Assembly: GCA_051877705.1 (NCBI GenBank)
Contig: JBJEJD010000039.1
Location: 1 to 64,000, forward strand
Direction: 5' to 3'
Length of the DNA: 64,000 bases
From: Coprococcus_A sp051877705
Lineage (GTDB): Bacteria > Bacillota > Clostridia > Lachnospirales > Lachnospiraceae
Position numbers and translations under genes: made by a program. The notes below the pieces were generated by a model. That model had not been told where the DNA came from. It was given only the letters and a program-made list of their open reading frames with translations, and searched no databases. Positions 52,234-61,027 of this stretch are shown here, piece after piece. How positions within the stretch are numbered: position 1 is the stretch's first letter; each line of letters opens with the position of its first letter.

Positions 52234-53466
52234 CTATCCTTCCTTCTCTGACTGTTCCAGCACATCATAAAAAACCTTCAGCTGCTGAGGCGACGCACTT
52301 TCCCTCACTCTGTAAAATAATTTATCAATAGCTTTACCGGTTGTGTCATCCAGAATTCTGTCTCTGACAGAACGCATGAGCGGCAAATGCTCCTGAAAGA
52401 TCATCCACCTCTCAAACTGTGCAATCTCTTCTTCCAGCATCTCCCTGGCCTGATCAGCCGCCTGCAGGCGGATATTCTGATTACGGTCCGCCACTTCCGT
52501 CAGATCATCCAGATGGCAGACTCTCGTCATATGGCCATCATCAATACTGCTCTCTATATCCATAGGAACCGCCATATCGATAAGTATACGCGGTTTCTCC
52601 GATACAATGGCAGCTTCCCAGCGTTCCTTTGTTAATGTGTAATGAGGACTGGCCGTTGCACTGATAATAACGTCCATAACATCCGCATATCTATACCGCT
52701 GCTCAAAAGCAATAGCTTCATATTCCGTCGTTCGAAAATGTCTGCCGCTGCAATGCCTGCCTGCCAGCGTATCCGTACCAATCCGGTTCACCTGTTCAGA
52801 ATGAATCCTTCGTGAAGTCACATAGAGATTCACTGAATGATCGGAAATCATATTTTTCATAACAATTTGCCCAATCCTGCCCGTTGCGCCAATGAGCAGT
52901 ACATTTTTTCCATCCAGATCTCCAATATATTCCTCCGCAGCTTTAATAGCTAAAGTTGCCGTAGAAACCGATATTCCCGATAACCTCGTCTCCGTCTTTA
53001 CTTTTTTTGCAGCAGTCACAGCCATACGGAATAAGCCATTGGCATATGTACTGCAAAAACCACCCTCCATAGCCTGTCGGTGAGCCTCCTTCACCTGTCC
53101 CAGAATCTGGTCTTCTCCCATAACCATTGAATCCAGTCCTGCAGCCACAAAAAAAAGATGGCGTACCGCCTGGCTCCCCTTATAAAAACGCAGCAGACTG
53201 GCACCATCAACTGTATCATCCATCTCAACAGCATCCAGCACGCATCTCTGCATGGCGGTCATCACCTGCCAGACCGGCACTTTCGGATCACTGACAGTAT
53301 AAATCTCCGTTCTATTGCAGGTTGCCAGTACAACACATTCTGTAATACCATTTTCCATCAGCAGTGCTTCCATCAGAGAGCGCCGTTTCTCCTCCGTAAA
53401 TGCAAACAATGCCCGTATCTGTACCGGCGCTGTTTTATGGCTGATGCCCAAAAGCTGTATATTCAT
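52234..53466 (-). CDS. hemA: Glutamyl-tRNA reductase
   Basis: 410 residues. Conserved parts: ISHKTAPVQIRALFAF, the catalytic Cys in VLATCNRTEIY, GEDQILGQVKEAH, and the NADPH-binding LLIGATGRIGQIVMKN. It reduces glutamyl-tRNA to glutamate-1-semialdehyde, the first committed step of the C5 pathway. The ATG at 53466 is preceded by GGAGATAGAAAG; an ATG at 53484 lacks a site. It follows the MerR gene directly. Confidence 0.95.
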   Translation of the reverse strand: MNIQLLGISHKTAPVQIRALFAFTEEKRRSLMEALLMENGITECVVLATCNRTEIYTVSDPKVPVWQVMTAMQRCVLDAVEMDDTVDGASLLRFYKGSQAVRHLFFVAAGLDSMVMGEDQILGQVKEAHRQAMEGGFCSTYANGLFRMAVTAAKKVKTETRLSGISVSTATLAIKAAEEYIGDLDGKNVLLIGATGRIGQIVMKNMISDHSVNLYVTSRRIHSEQVNRIGTDTLAGRHCSGRHFRTTEYEAIAFEQRYRYADVMDVIISATASPHYTLTKERWEAAIVSEKPRILIDMAVPMDIESSIDDGHMTRVCHLDDLTEVADRNQNIRLQAADQAREMLEEEIAQFERWMIFQEHLPLMRSVRDRILDDTTGKAIDKLFYRVRESASPQQLKVFYDVLEQSEKEG

Positions 53467-53485
53467 TATTCTTTCTATCTCCATA

Positions 53486-54292
53486 TTAAATCAATATCTG
53501 AACTTCATATAAGGATTGCTTCCAATCATAAAAATCCCGTCGTTTCAATACAGCCAGAATATTTCTGGGCCGGATATCTCTTTCTGCAAAATATCTGGAT
53601 AATGCCCTGATCCATCTGTCATCCCTGAATACAGGCGTCGTCATACATATATAATTGCCCTTGGGAATCATATAGGAAGCAGTTCTGTTCAGAACAACGT
53701 CCTGATCCGTCACAAGAAACTGTCCATCCAGCTCAAGCCGCTTATCTCTCATAAAAGCGTTCTCATTGATCAGATAACCTGACGACCGCTGTCCCGAAAC
53801 AATGCCAATCCGCTGCCACTGCCTGCAGGCCTGACGGTAAATTTCTTCCACACCGCAGGATTCTTCAGCCTCTGTCAGCAAAACCTGCCGGGATTCAAAA
53901 GATTTCTGACTGATCCTATATCCATGACCTGAATCCTGAGTCTCTCCGGCTCCGTCACAATAATCCTCCATAGAAAGCCATTCCAGCAGATCGATCTTTT
54001 CCTGTAGTGACTGGAGCTGCTGTCTGGTCTGCTCCAAACGTTTACCAAGGATTCCACCACGATCAGTGCCATCCTGCATTATCGCCGCAATTTCATTCAG
54101 GGAAAATCCAGCCTTTTTAAGATATCCCACTGTCTCCAGACGACGTATATCATCAAAGCTATAATAGCGATAACCGGTCTGCGCATCCACCTTTTCCGGT
54201 ACAATGATGCCCATGTCAGCATAATACCGCAGCGTCGGGACAGTGAATCCGGTCATCTGATGCACTTCCCCGATTGAGTATAAAGTCTGCAT
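53486..54292 (-). CDS. MerR-family regulator with GyrI-like effector domain
   Basis: 268 residues. N-terminal MerR helix-turn-helix (YSIGEVHQMTGFTVPTLRYYADMGIIVPEKVDAQTGYRYYS), a dimerisation coiled coil with many Gln and Leu (about 85-110), and a C-terminal GyrI-like ligand domain (SYMIPKGNYICMTTPVF). It starts 4 bases after the methyltransferase stop and runs straight into hemA, so it probably controls the tetrapyrrole operon. The inducer is unknown; it could be a porphyrin intermediate but that is inference. Confidence 0.87.
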   Translation of the reverse strand: MQTLYSIGEVHQMTGFTVPTLRYYADMGIIVPEKVDAQTGYRYYSFDDIRRLETVGYLKKAGFSLNEIAAIMQDGTDRGGILGKRLEQTRQQLQSLQEKIDLLEWLSMEDYCDGAGETQDSGHGYRISQKSFESRQVLLTEAEESCGVEEIYRQACRQWQRIGIVSGQRSSGYLINENAFMRDKRLELDGQFLVTDQDVVLNRTASYMIPKGNYICMTTPVFRDDRWIRALSRYFAERDIRPRNILAVLKRRDFYDWKQSLYEVQILI

Positions 54293-54296
54293 CCCA

Positions 54297-55793
54297 CTAA
54301 CCTCTGTACTTCATAATAACCAGAGCTGTCTCTCTTTTCCCGGACAGATGATAAACTGCCTCCATTTTCAGATAACCGCTCTTAGCCGCCAACCTGGATA
54401 ACCACTCTTCTTCCGTCGTACAGACAATCACCTGTCCGGCATCCTTCATCCATCCCTGCAGCTTTCCAATAAAAGTCTTATACAATTCATAGAGCATATC
54501 CGACGTCATCTTATCTGACCGCGCCGGAAACTCCGTTATAATCTCATCAAATTGATAGCTGTGGGTAAAATCCTTAAAATCCCTGTTAATAAAATAGACA
54601 GGCACATGAGCCAGCTGCGCATTTTCACGTCCCAGTTCTATAGCTTTACCATAGATATCCACACCGTAAAGATTGGCAGCTTTCTTCCTTCTGTATCTCT
54701 CAATCAGCAATGTTCCCGTTCCGCAGAATGGATCCAGAACTGTGGCCTCCTCTGCCAGATATTCATCAGCCAATGCCACTATCTCTGCCGCCCGCACAGG
54801 GTGCATGGACGTAGCCAATGCATTTCTCCTGTAAGCAAACCGGGTATCCGGAAATGTATGCAGCACCAAATATACGCTGTACAGTCCCTGTTTATTTTCT
54901 GTGATTCGAAGCTCGCATTCATAATTGGATGCGGAGTTCTGCAGCCGATGCTCTGACAGCCGTTCCAGCTCCCCCGCCAGGCGCTTCACATACTGACTCT
55001 TCTCGTTCAATACCAGCCGGGTCCGCAGATCTATTCTGAAATAAAAAGGTGTCTGGCCTTCATGACGCTTCTGCAGATATTCCAGGAGTCCGGCTTCCAT
55101 AATAGCAGCCGCTACTGTCCGATAATCATTGGATGCAAGAGGATTTTTACAAAAGCGGAAAAGAATCCCCTTCACTGTACGCAGTTCCATCAAAGCTCCG
55201 GGTCTTTCCGTCATCACCCGTACGCCCCCATTCATGATATGGGCCGTCCGCTGACAAGCTGCCGGCATTCCGTCCACAGTCAACTGTTCAAAGCCCGGAC
55301 TTGTCAGCAAAATCAACTCTGATGGTACTGAAAAGCCGGTAAATCGATGCTTTTTCGGAGCTTCCATCGTAAGCAGCATCTCCCGCAGCAATTTTAATTC
55401 TTCATTGAGGTGCTTCTGATTCTCCGGTGTCATGACTGTATTCATAATCTCCTGTATCCGTTCTTCAAACACTCTAAGATAAGGCCGGTAATCCAGATTG
55501 CTCATGGCTGTCAGATAGGCGCCCCGCACAAAAAGCTGCTTTTCCTCCCGATATGCCTCAAACAATTGCTGAAGAGCCTGCTGAGCTCCTGTTTCTCCAA
55601 GAATCAATGCCGCATTCTTCCGTACTTTGGCATCTGCATGCTGCAGCAATTCTGTCAGCAGCTGAAAATAATTCCTCTGAATCAGATTCCACTCTTTCTT
55701 TCCCTGTTCCGTCTTCAACAGCTTCCTTAATTCTATAAGATTCTGTCTTACATCCAGATCTTTTTCTATCTTGATCAAATATTCCTTAATCAT
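54297..55793 (-). CDS. HEAT-repeat/THUMP-like methyltransferase with altered catalytic motif
   Basis: 498 residues. The N-terminus (about 15-115) looks like HEAT repeats (VRKNAALILGETGAQQALQQLFEAY); the middle resembles a RNA-binding THUMP-like region; residues about 330-498 form a SAM-dependent methyltransferase with motif I DPFCGTGTLLIE and GVDIYGKAIELG. The catalytic (N/D)PPY motif of N2-guanine RNA methyltransferases is replaced by TEFPARSD. The start at 55793 follows GAGAG; an ATG at 55811 lacks a site. It heads the tetrapyrrole operon. Activity is uncertain because of the changed motif. Confidence 0.78.
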   Translation of the reverse strand: MIKEYLIKIEKDLDVRQNLIELRKLLKTEQGKKEWNLIQRNYFQLLTELLQHADAKVRKNAALILGETGAQQALQQLFEAYREEKQLFVRGAYLTAMSNLDYRPYLRVFEERIQEIMNTVMTPENQKHLNEELKLLREMLLTMEAPKKHRFTGFSVPSELILLTSPGFEQLTVDGMPAACQRTAHIMNGGVRVMTERPGALMELRTVKGILFRFCKNPLASNDYRTVAAAIMEAGLLEYLQKRHEGQTPFYFRIDLRTRLVLNEKSQYVKRLAGELERLSEHRLQNSASNYECELRITENKQGLYSVYLVLHTFPDTRFAYRRNALATSMHPVRAAEIVALADEYLAEEATVLDPFCGTGTLLIERYRRKKAANLYGVDIYGKAIELGRENAQLAHVPVYFINRDFKDFTHSYQFDEIITEFPARSDKMTSDMLYELYKTFIGKLQGWMKDAGQVIVCTTEEEWLSRLAAKSGYLKMEAVYHLSGKRETALVIMKYRG

Positions 55794-55835
55794 GCAATTC
55801 TCTCTTTTCATTAATAATCGTCGCTCTTATGTCTT

Positions 55836-55864
55836 ATCATACCATAGCAGAAACAAATTATCAA
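55836..55864 (-). promoter_or_regulatory. Promoter of the methyltransferase-merR-hem operon
   Basis: TTGATA (55864-55859) and TATGAT (55841-55836), 17-base spacer, about 40 bases before the first gene. Confidence 0.75.
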
Positions 55865-55874
55865 TTATCACAAA

Positions 55875-55912
55875 AAAACTCCGGTATCCTTACTGACGGT
55901 TACCGGAGTTTT
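55875..55912. terminator. Terminator of the cold-shock gene
   Basis: AAAACTCCGGTA/TACCGGAGTTTT, a 12-bp perfect stem with T-runs on both strands, between the csp gene and the hem operon promoter. Confidence 0.9.
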
Positions 55913-56014
55913 TTTATAATCTCTCTAAACAAATGCTTATTCTAGTACAAAATAAAAAATACAAATTACGTAATCAATATATTATATCTTAGAAAAGGCA
56001 CACTGAATTAAGGA

Positions 56015-56215
56015 TTATAACTTAACGACATTGACTGCCTGTGGTCCCTTCTGGCCCTGGATGATATCATACTCTACAGCCTGACCTTCTTCCAGTGACT
56101 TGAAGCCATCTGACTGAATGCCGGAATAGTGTACAAATACATCGTTGCCCTGCTCATCGGAAATAAAACCGAAGCCCTTCTGGTTATTGAACCACTTTAC
56201 TGTACCTTTGTTCAT
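56015..56215 (-). CDS. Cold-shock protein (CspA family)
   Basis: 66 residues, a single cold-shock OB-fold with both RNA-binding motifs, KGFGFI and VFVHY. It starts MNKGTVKWFNNQKGFGFIS. The start at 56215 is chosen for the GGAGG 8 bases upstream. It binds single-stranded RNA as a chaperone. Its own promoter (TTGACT/TATGCT) lies about 65 bases upstream, leaving a 5' UTR that may control expression by temperature. Ends at a strong terminator. Confidence 0.95.
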   Translation of the reverse strand: MNKGTVKWFNNQKGFGFISDEQGNDVFVHYSGIQSDGFKSLEEGQAVEYDIIQGQKGPQAVNVVKL

Positions 56216-56276
56216 TCCAAAGTCCTCCAAAAAAATTAAACTAAATCGTGCTGCAGGTTATTCTCACAGCACCATC

Positions 56277-56305
56277 AGCATAGCATACTTATTTCTGAAA
56301 GTCAA
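56277..56305 (-). promoter_or_regulatory. Promoter of the cold-shock gene
   Basis: TTGACT (56305-56300) and TATGCT (56282-56277), 17-base spacer, with about 60 bases of untranslated leader. Confidence 0.75.
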
Positions 56306-56384
56306 ACGAAATTGGCAATTCCTGCCTGCATCGGTACTATAAAAGTATCGCAGTATTCGCCTTTTTATGGCCTCGGCTTTATGG

Positions 56385-56627
56385 CTATTCGCAATATGCA
56401 ACAACAGTAAATACGCTGTTGGCTTCAATAACTTCTTTAACTGTTGCCTTCAGGCTGGTAAGTCTCCGGGCAGCAGGAATATTGTCGCTCATAGCCAGAG
56501 CAGGTTCAATCGTATAGTAATACATGGTTCCTGCCAGAGTATTCAATCTGGATTCACTCATCTCCACTTCATCTCCTGCTTTCAGAAGATTCGGCCTTTC
56601 CATTCGAAAAGATATTTCCCGCTGCAT
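56385..56627 (-). CDS. Hypothetical 80-residue protein coupled to pepT
   Basis: I do not recognise a family. It starts MQREISFRMERPNLLKAGDEVEMSE and has no membrane segment. The ATG comes 3 bases after the pepT stop, and the GGAGG that serves it lies inside the last pepT codons (the Gln-Glu-Gly-Glu end), so the two are translationally coupled. This tight coupling supports it being real. A role with PepT cannot be read from sequence. Confidence 0.75.
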   Translation of the reverse strand: MQREISFRMERPNLLKAGDEVEMSESRLNTLAGTMYYYTIEPALAMSDNIPAARRLTSLKATVKEVIEANSVFTVVAYCE

Positions 56628-56630
56628 GGA

Positions 56631-57863
56631 CTACTCACCCTCCTGCACATCCGCATAGCGGCGCAGTATTCCAAGAATCAGATCTACAGATTTGTCCATG
56701 CCTTCTGCTGTAATATGCTCATAAGGTCCATGATAAGCATAGCCGCCTGTTCCCAGATCCGGGCAAGGCAATCCGCGAAAACTCAGCTGAGCGCCGTCGG
56801 TACCGCCACGTACAGGCACGATCAGCGGTTCCAGGCCAATCTCTTCTGCAGCAGCCTTCGCATTCTCAATCAGATGAAAATGCGGCATGATTTTTTCCGA
56901 CATATTGCGGTATTGCTCAGTAATGGTCAATTCCACTGTTCCCGCACCATAGCGCTCATTCAGTACCTTTTCTATATGACGCAGTTCTGCCTTTCTCGCT
57001 TCAAAGGATGGCATACTGTGGTCACGGACAATATAGGACATAACTGTTTTCTCCACATTGCCGCTCATATCTGTCAGATGATAGAATCCTTCATAGCCTT
57101 CTGTATGCTCCGGTCTGTCCGCTGCAGGAAGCATCTGATTGATCTCACAGGCAACAACGAGAGAATTGACCATCGTATCCTTGGCACTTCCCGGGTGAAC
57201 ATTAAACCCATTCACAACAAATTGGGCGCTGCAGGCATTAAAATTCTCATAAGTAATCTCGCCTTCCTCACCGCCGTCAATTGTATAGGCAAAATCTGCG
57301 CCAAAGGCATCTATATCCAGCGCATAAGCACCGCTGCCCACTTCCTCATCAGGTGTAAAACCAATACATATCTTCCCGTGGGGAATATTTTCACTGATCA
57401 GCCTTTCTACAACAGTCATAATCTCAGCAATACCTGCTTTGTCATCCGCTCCCAGTACCGTTGTACCGTCTGTTACGATCAATGTTCTGCCCCTCAGAGA
57501 TGGCAGATGCGGAAACCTTTCCCGGCTCAGCACGCGTCCGCTTTCACCCAAAACAACAGCTTCGCCGTCATAATTCTCGATCACTCTTGGTTTCACATTC
57601 TCTCCGCAAAAATCCGGCACTGTATCCAGGTGAGCGATCAGTCCAATGGCAGGTGCTTTCTCAAGTCCCGGTGTGGCAGGCAAAGTACCATACACATAAC
57701 ATTTTTCATCCACTCTGGCATCCTGAATACCCAGTTTCTGCATTTCTTCTACTAAAAGGCGCGCAAGATCAAACTGACGTTCAGTTGTCGGCGTTGCCTC
57801 ACTATTCTCATCACTGGCAGTATGAATCACAACATATTTCAGCAGACGTTCATAAGCTCTCAT
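56631..57863 (-). CDS. pepT: Peptidase T (tripeptidase)
   Basis: 410 residues, M20B zinc aminopeptidase. Metal ligands are visible in GLIAHLDTVPDF, LGADDKAGIAEI, FTPDEEVGSGA, TIDGGEEGE and GYAYHGPYEH near the C-terminus. It releases the N-terminal residue from tripeptides in the cytoplasm. GAGGAAATTAAA precedes the ATG. The small hypothetical gene follows without a gap. Common, well-conserved enzyme. Confidence 0.96.
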   Translation of the reverse strand: MRAYERLLKYVVIHTASDENSEATPTTERQFDLARLLVEEMQKLGIQDARVDEKCYVYGTLPATPGLEKAPAIGLIAHLDTVPDFCGENVKPRVIENYDGEAVVLGESGRVLSRERFPHLPSLRGRTLIVTDGTTVLGADDKAGIAEIMTVVERLISENIPHGKICIGFTPDEEVGSGAYALDIDAFGADFAYTIDGGEEGEITYENFNACSAQFVVNGFNVHPGSAKDTMVNSLVVACEINQMLPAADRPEHTEGYEGFYHLTDMSGNVEKTVMSYIVRDHSMPSFEARKAELRHIEKVLNERYGAGTVELTITEQYRNMSEKIMPHFHLIENAKAAAEEIGLEPLIVPVRGGTDGAQLSFRGLPCPDLGTGGYAYHGPYEHITAEGMDKSVDLILGILRRYADVQEGE

Positions 57864-57933
57864 TTTAATTTCCTCTTTTTCTTTTATTTTCTTTAGTTAT
57901 TATCTGTTTTATCAACTTCATGTATACACAATC

Positions 57934-58458
57934 CTATCGGATGTAATATACATAATCCTTCTTACGCTCTGCTGCTTTTGGCTCATCCCCTTCTGCATAT
58001 CCCAGTACGCAGTGACCAATACCCTCATAATCACCTTCAATACCAAGAGATTTGAGAATAGCTTTTCCCTCTTCAGACTCAAATTCTTCCTTTGCACGAT
58101 GAATCCAGCAGCTGCCAATACCCTCGTCATGAGCAGCCAGCATCAGATTGCCAATTACCAGGCTGCCATCGTAAATATAAGTCGGTTTCGATCTGTCAGC
58201 CAGTACAATCAATACAACCGGAGCGCCATAAAAAGGATCCATATCCTTTCCCATAATCCGCGCATTCATCGCAGACAGCTGATCTCTCAGTTCCTTGTTT
58301 GTTACAGCAATAATAATCGGAGACTGTTTACCCGCTCCTGTAGCAGCATATGTTCCTGCCTGAATAATCCTTTCAAGAACATCTTCCGGCACCATATCCG
58401 GTTTATACTTGCGTATACTTCTTCTAGTCAGAATATTCTTCATTACTTCACTCATCAT
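57934..58458 (-). CDS. Nitroreductase family flavoprotein
   Basis: 174 residues. NILTRRSIRKYK opens the family, with GTYAATGAGKQSP for FMN binding and GIGSCWIHRAKEEF later. It should use FMN and NAD(P)H or ferredoxin to reduce nitro compounds, quinones or other acceptors; the physiological substrate is unknown. GGAGG lies 5 to 8 bases before two adjacent ATG codons (58458 or 58455). Independent of its neighbours. Confidence 0.9.
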   Translation of the reverse strand: MMSEVMKNILTRRSIRKYKPDMVPEDVLERIIQAGTYAATGAGKQSPIIIAVTNKELRDQLSAMNARIMGKDMDPFYGAPVVLIVLADRSKPTYIYDGSLVIGNLMLAAHDEGIGSCWIHRAKEEFESEEGKAILKSLGIEGDYEGIGHCVLGYAEGDEPKAAERKKDYVYYIR

Positions 58459-58515
58459 TGAAACCTCCTTATTTGAAACAATACAAATAATACCTGCAAC
58501 AGATTTTCCTGTGCC

Positions 58516-58545
58516 AAAAAACCTGCTGCCATTGCTGGCAGCAGG
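58516..58545 (-). terminator. Terminator of the pyrophosphatase gene
   Basis: CCTGCTGCC/GGCAGCAGG, 9-bp perfect stem with a 6-base loop, followed on the minus strand by TTTTTT. Confidence 0.9.
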
Positions 58546-58624
58546 TGCATATCAAATCAAATAATACAACTCCCGTATGTTGCGTCAATACGAATACTTC
58601 AATATTCTTATGTACATAAATAAT

Positions 58625-60616
58625 CTAACTGATTATACCGATAAAGCATGTATAGAATACAAGAGCCACAATTGTCATCAGTTTAATAAGTATGTTAATG
58701 GATGGACCTGACGTATCCTTGAACGGGTCACCAACCGTATCACCGACAACGGCTGCTGCATGGGCAGGACTGCCTTTGCCGCCATGGTTGCCATTTTCGA
58801 TATATTTCTTGGCGTTATCCCATGCACCGCCCGAGTTTGACATAAAGATTGCCATCAGAACACCTGTCACCAGCGAACCGGCCAGCATACCGCCAACAGC
58901 CTCAGCACCAAGCAGGACGCCAACCAGAATCGGAGCTGCAACGGCCATAATACCCGGAATGATCATCTCATGCAGTGCCGCCTTTGTTGAAATATCTACA
59001 CACTTCGCATAATCCGGTCTGCCTTTACCTTCCATAATGCCAGGAATCTCACGGAACTGGCGTCTTACTTCCTCGATCATCTTATAAGCTGCTTTTGATA
59101 CGGACTCCATTGTAAATGCAGAGAACAAAAACGGCAGCATACCACCAACCAAAAGACCGATGATTGTTGTATAAGACAGAATATTGATTGAACTCAGCTT
59201 CACAGCATCTGCATAGGACATGAACAATGCCATAGCTGTCAGAGCTGCTGAACCAATGGCAAAACCTTTACCCATGGCTGCTGTTGTATTACCAACGGCA
59301 TCCAGAGAGTCTGTAATCTCACGAACATGTTCTTCCAGACCAGACATCTCAGCAATACCGCCCGCATTATCAGCGATTGGGCCATACGCATCAACAGCAA
59401 CAGTAATACCTGTTGTAGAAAGCATTCCGACTGCCGCCAGCGCAATACCATAGAGGCCGCAGCATTTATAGGAAACGAAAATACCGATACAGATCAGAAG
59501 GATCGGAATAGCCGTAGACTGCATACCAACTGCAAGACCGGAAATAACCGTTGTAGCGGAACCAGTCTCAGACTGTTCTGCAATCTTCTTAACAGATTTA
59601 TAATCACCGGATGTATATACCTCAGTAATAATACCAATGACCAAACCAACAATAAGTCCGGCAATAATAGCCAGTGCCGGTGAGAAATTACCGAAGAATA
59701 CCTTGCTTAAAACAACTGAACCTATGATAACAATAACAGCTGCCGTATAGGATCCTCTGTTAAGTGCCTTCTGCGGATTCTCTCCATCCTTTCCTTTAAC
59801 AAGAAATGTACCGATAATTGCTGCAATAATACCAAGTGCAGAAAGAATCGCAGGGAAAATAGCGGCACCATTCTCAATAAGGACTTCATTGGATCCTGCC
59901 CATACAATACCAAGAGTAATAGCAGAAATCAGAGAACCTGCATAGGATTCAAAAAGATCCGCTCCCATACCGGCAACATCGCCTACATTATCACCTACAT
60001 TATCTGCAATAACAGCCGGATTTCTCGGGTCATCTTCAGGAATACCCGCTTCTACCTTACCTACCAGGTCAGCACCGACATCAGCAGCCTTCGTATAAAT
60101 ACCACCACCAACACGGGCAAACAGCGCGATAGAAGAAGCTCCAAGGCTGAAACCAAACAATATCTCTGCATCACCTGTCACTGCATAAAGAACACTGACA
60201 CCCAGCAGACCAAAACCTGCCACACACATACCCATAACTGCACCGCCTGAAAAAGCTACAGTCAGCGCTTTGTTCATGCCGCCGATTCTGGCTGCATTGG
60301 CCGTTCTGACATTGGCCTTTGTTGCAACTGTCATACCACAATAACCCGCAATAACAGAAAGCAGCGCACCACACAGGAAACAGATCGCTGTCAGCGGCCC
60401 TCTCAAGAGACATATCAAAACAAACAATACAATAGCGAATACAATCAAAATCTTGTATTCAGCAAAAAGGAATGCTCTCGCACCTTCAGCAATAGCTGAA
60501 GCAATCTCTTTCATGCGGTCAGTGCCTTCTTCCACCTTCGACACCTTCTGATTCTGCACAAAAGCAAATACCAGTGCGACAATTGCCGCGACGACGGCTA
60601 CGTACATTAGATTCAT
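58625..60616 (-). CDS. hppA: Membrane-bound ion-pumping pyrophosphatase
   Basis: 663 residues, about 16 membrane helices. The pyrophosphate-binding loops include GGGIYTKAADVGADLVGKVEAGIPEDDPRNPAVIADNVGDNVGD and a later DTVGDPFKDTSGPS. GNTTAAMGKGFAIGS has Ala where K+-independent enzymes have Lys, so it should need potassium. DLFESYAGS has Glu at the Na+-PPase position rather than the H+-PPase pattern, so sodium or dual Na+/H+ pumping is likely. It couples pyrophosphate hydrolysis to ion export. AAAGGGG precedes the ATG. Strong promoter upstream. Confidence 0.95.
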   Translation of the reverse strand: MNLMYVAVVAAIVALVFAFVQNQKVSKVEEGTDRMKEIASAIAEGARAFLFAEYKILIVFAIVLFVLICLLRGPLTAICFLCGALLSVIAGYCGMTVATKANVRTANAARIGGMNKALTVAFSGGAVMGMCVAGFGLLGVSVLYAVTGDAEILFGFSLGASSIALFARVGGGIYTKAADVGADLVGKVEAGIPEDDPRNPAVIADNVGDNVGDVAGMGADLFESYAGSLISAITLGIVWAGSNEVLIENGAAIFPAILSALGIIAAIIGTFLVKGKDGENPQKALNRGSYTAAVIVIIGSVVLSKVFFGNFSPALAIIAGLIVGLVIGIITEVYTSGDYKSVKKIAEQSETGSATTVISGLAVGMQSTAIPILLICIGIFVSYKCCGLYGIALAAVGMLSTTGITVAVDAYGPIADNAGGIAEMSGLEEHVREITDSLDAVGNTTAAMGKGFAIGSAALTAMALFMSYADAVKLSSINILSYTTIIGLLVGGMLPFLFSAFTMESVSKAAYKMIEEVRRQFREIPGIMEGKGRPDYAKCVDISTKAALHEMIIPGIMAVAAPILVGVLLGAEAVGGMLAGSLVTGVLMAIFMSNSGGAWDNAKKYIENGNHGGKGSPAHAAAVVGDTVGDPFKDTSGPSINILIKLMTIVALVFYTCFIGIIS

Positions 60617-60724
60617 AACGAAACCCCTTTCCCTGCATTTTAATTATGCATTTTTATGTTTTTTACAAAACCACCCCGCCGCAAAATTGTAATTGTATAC
60701 AATTTAAGCGTTTATTTAGTGATA

Positions 60725-60753
60725 ATAATAATAGATTTTATACAAGTTGTCAA
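60725..60753 (-). promoter_or_regulatory. Promoter of the pyrophosphatase gene
   Basis: TTGACA (60753-60748) and TATTAT (60730-60725), 17-base spacer, about 100 bases upstream of the start codon. Confidence 0.82.
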
Positions 60754-60833
60754 GTGTTAGCGTTTAAAAACAATGTTTATTCTTTAACACATTTGTTAGG
60801 ATTTTTTTCCTGTAAGTCACTTTTTTGTGCCTA

Positions 60834-60957
60834 AAAAGCTCCGGAATTTTAATGCCAGCACTCTCAAAAATCAATATCTGTATCTATACAACGGACTTTT
60901 CCCTTATATATTCACAGTTTGTTTCTGAAAGAAAGACATTCAAATTCCAGAGCTTTT
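60834..60957. repeat. 16-bp inverted repeat in the gltD-hppA intergenic region
   Basis: AAAAGCTCCGGAATTT (60834-60849) and AAATTCCAGAGCTTTT (60942-60957) are inverted with one mismatch, about 90 bases apart. The rest of the 410-base gap holds the hppA promoter and AT-rich sequence; I see no gene. It may be the 3' end structure of the gltBD transcript or a small RNA. Confidence 0.5.
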
Positions 60958-61027
60958 ATATATAGCTTTTTTCAATATTGCACTCTGCAATGTTATTCTT
61001 TTAACTTGCCAGTGAATTATTTATCTA

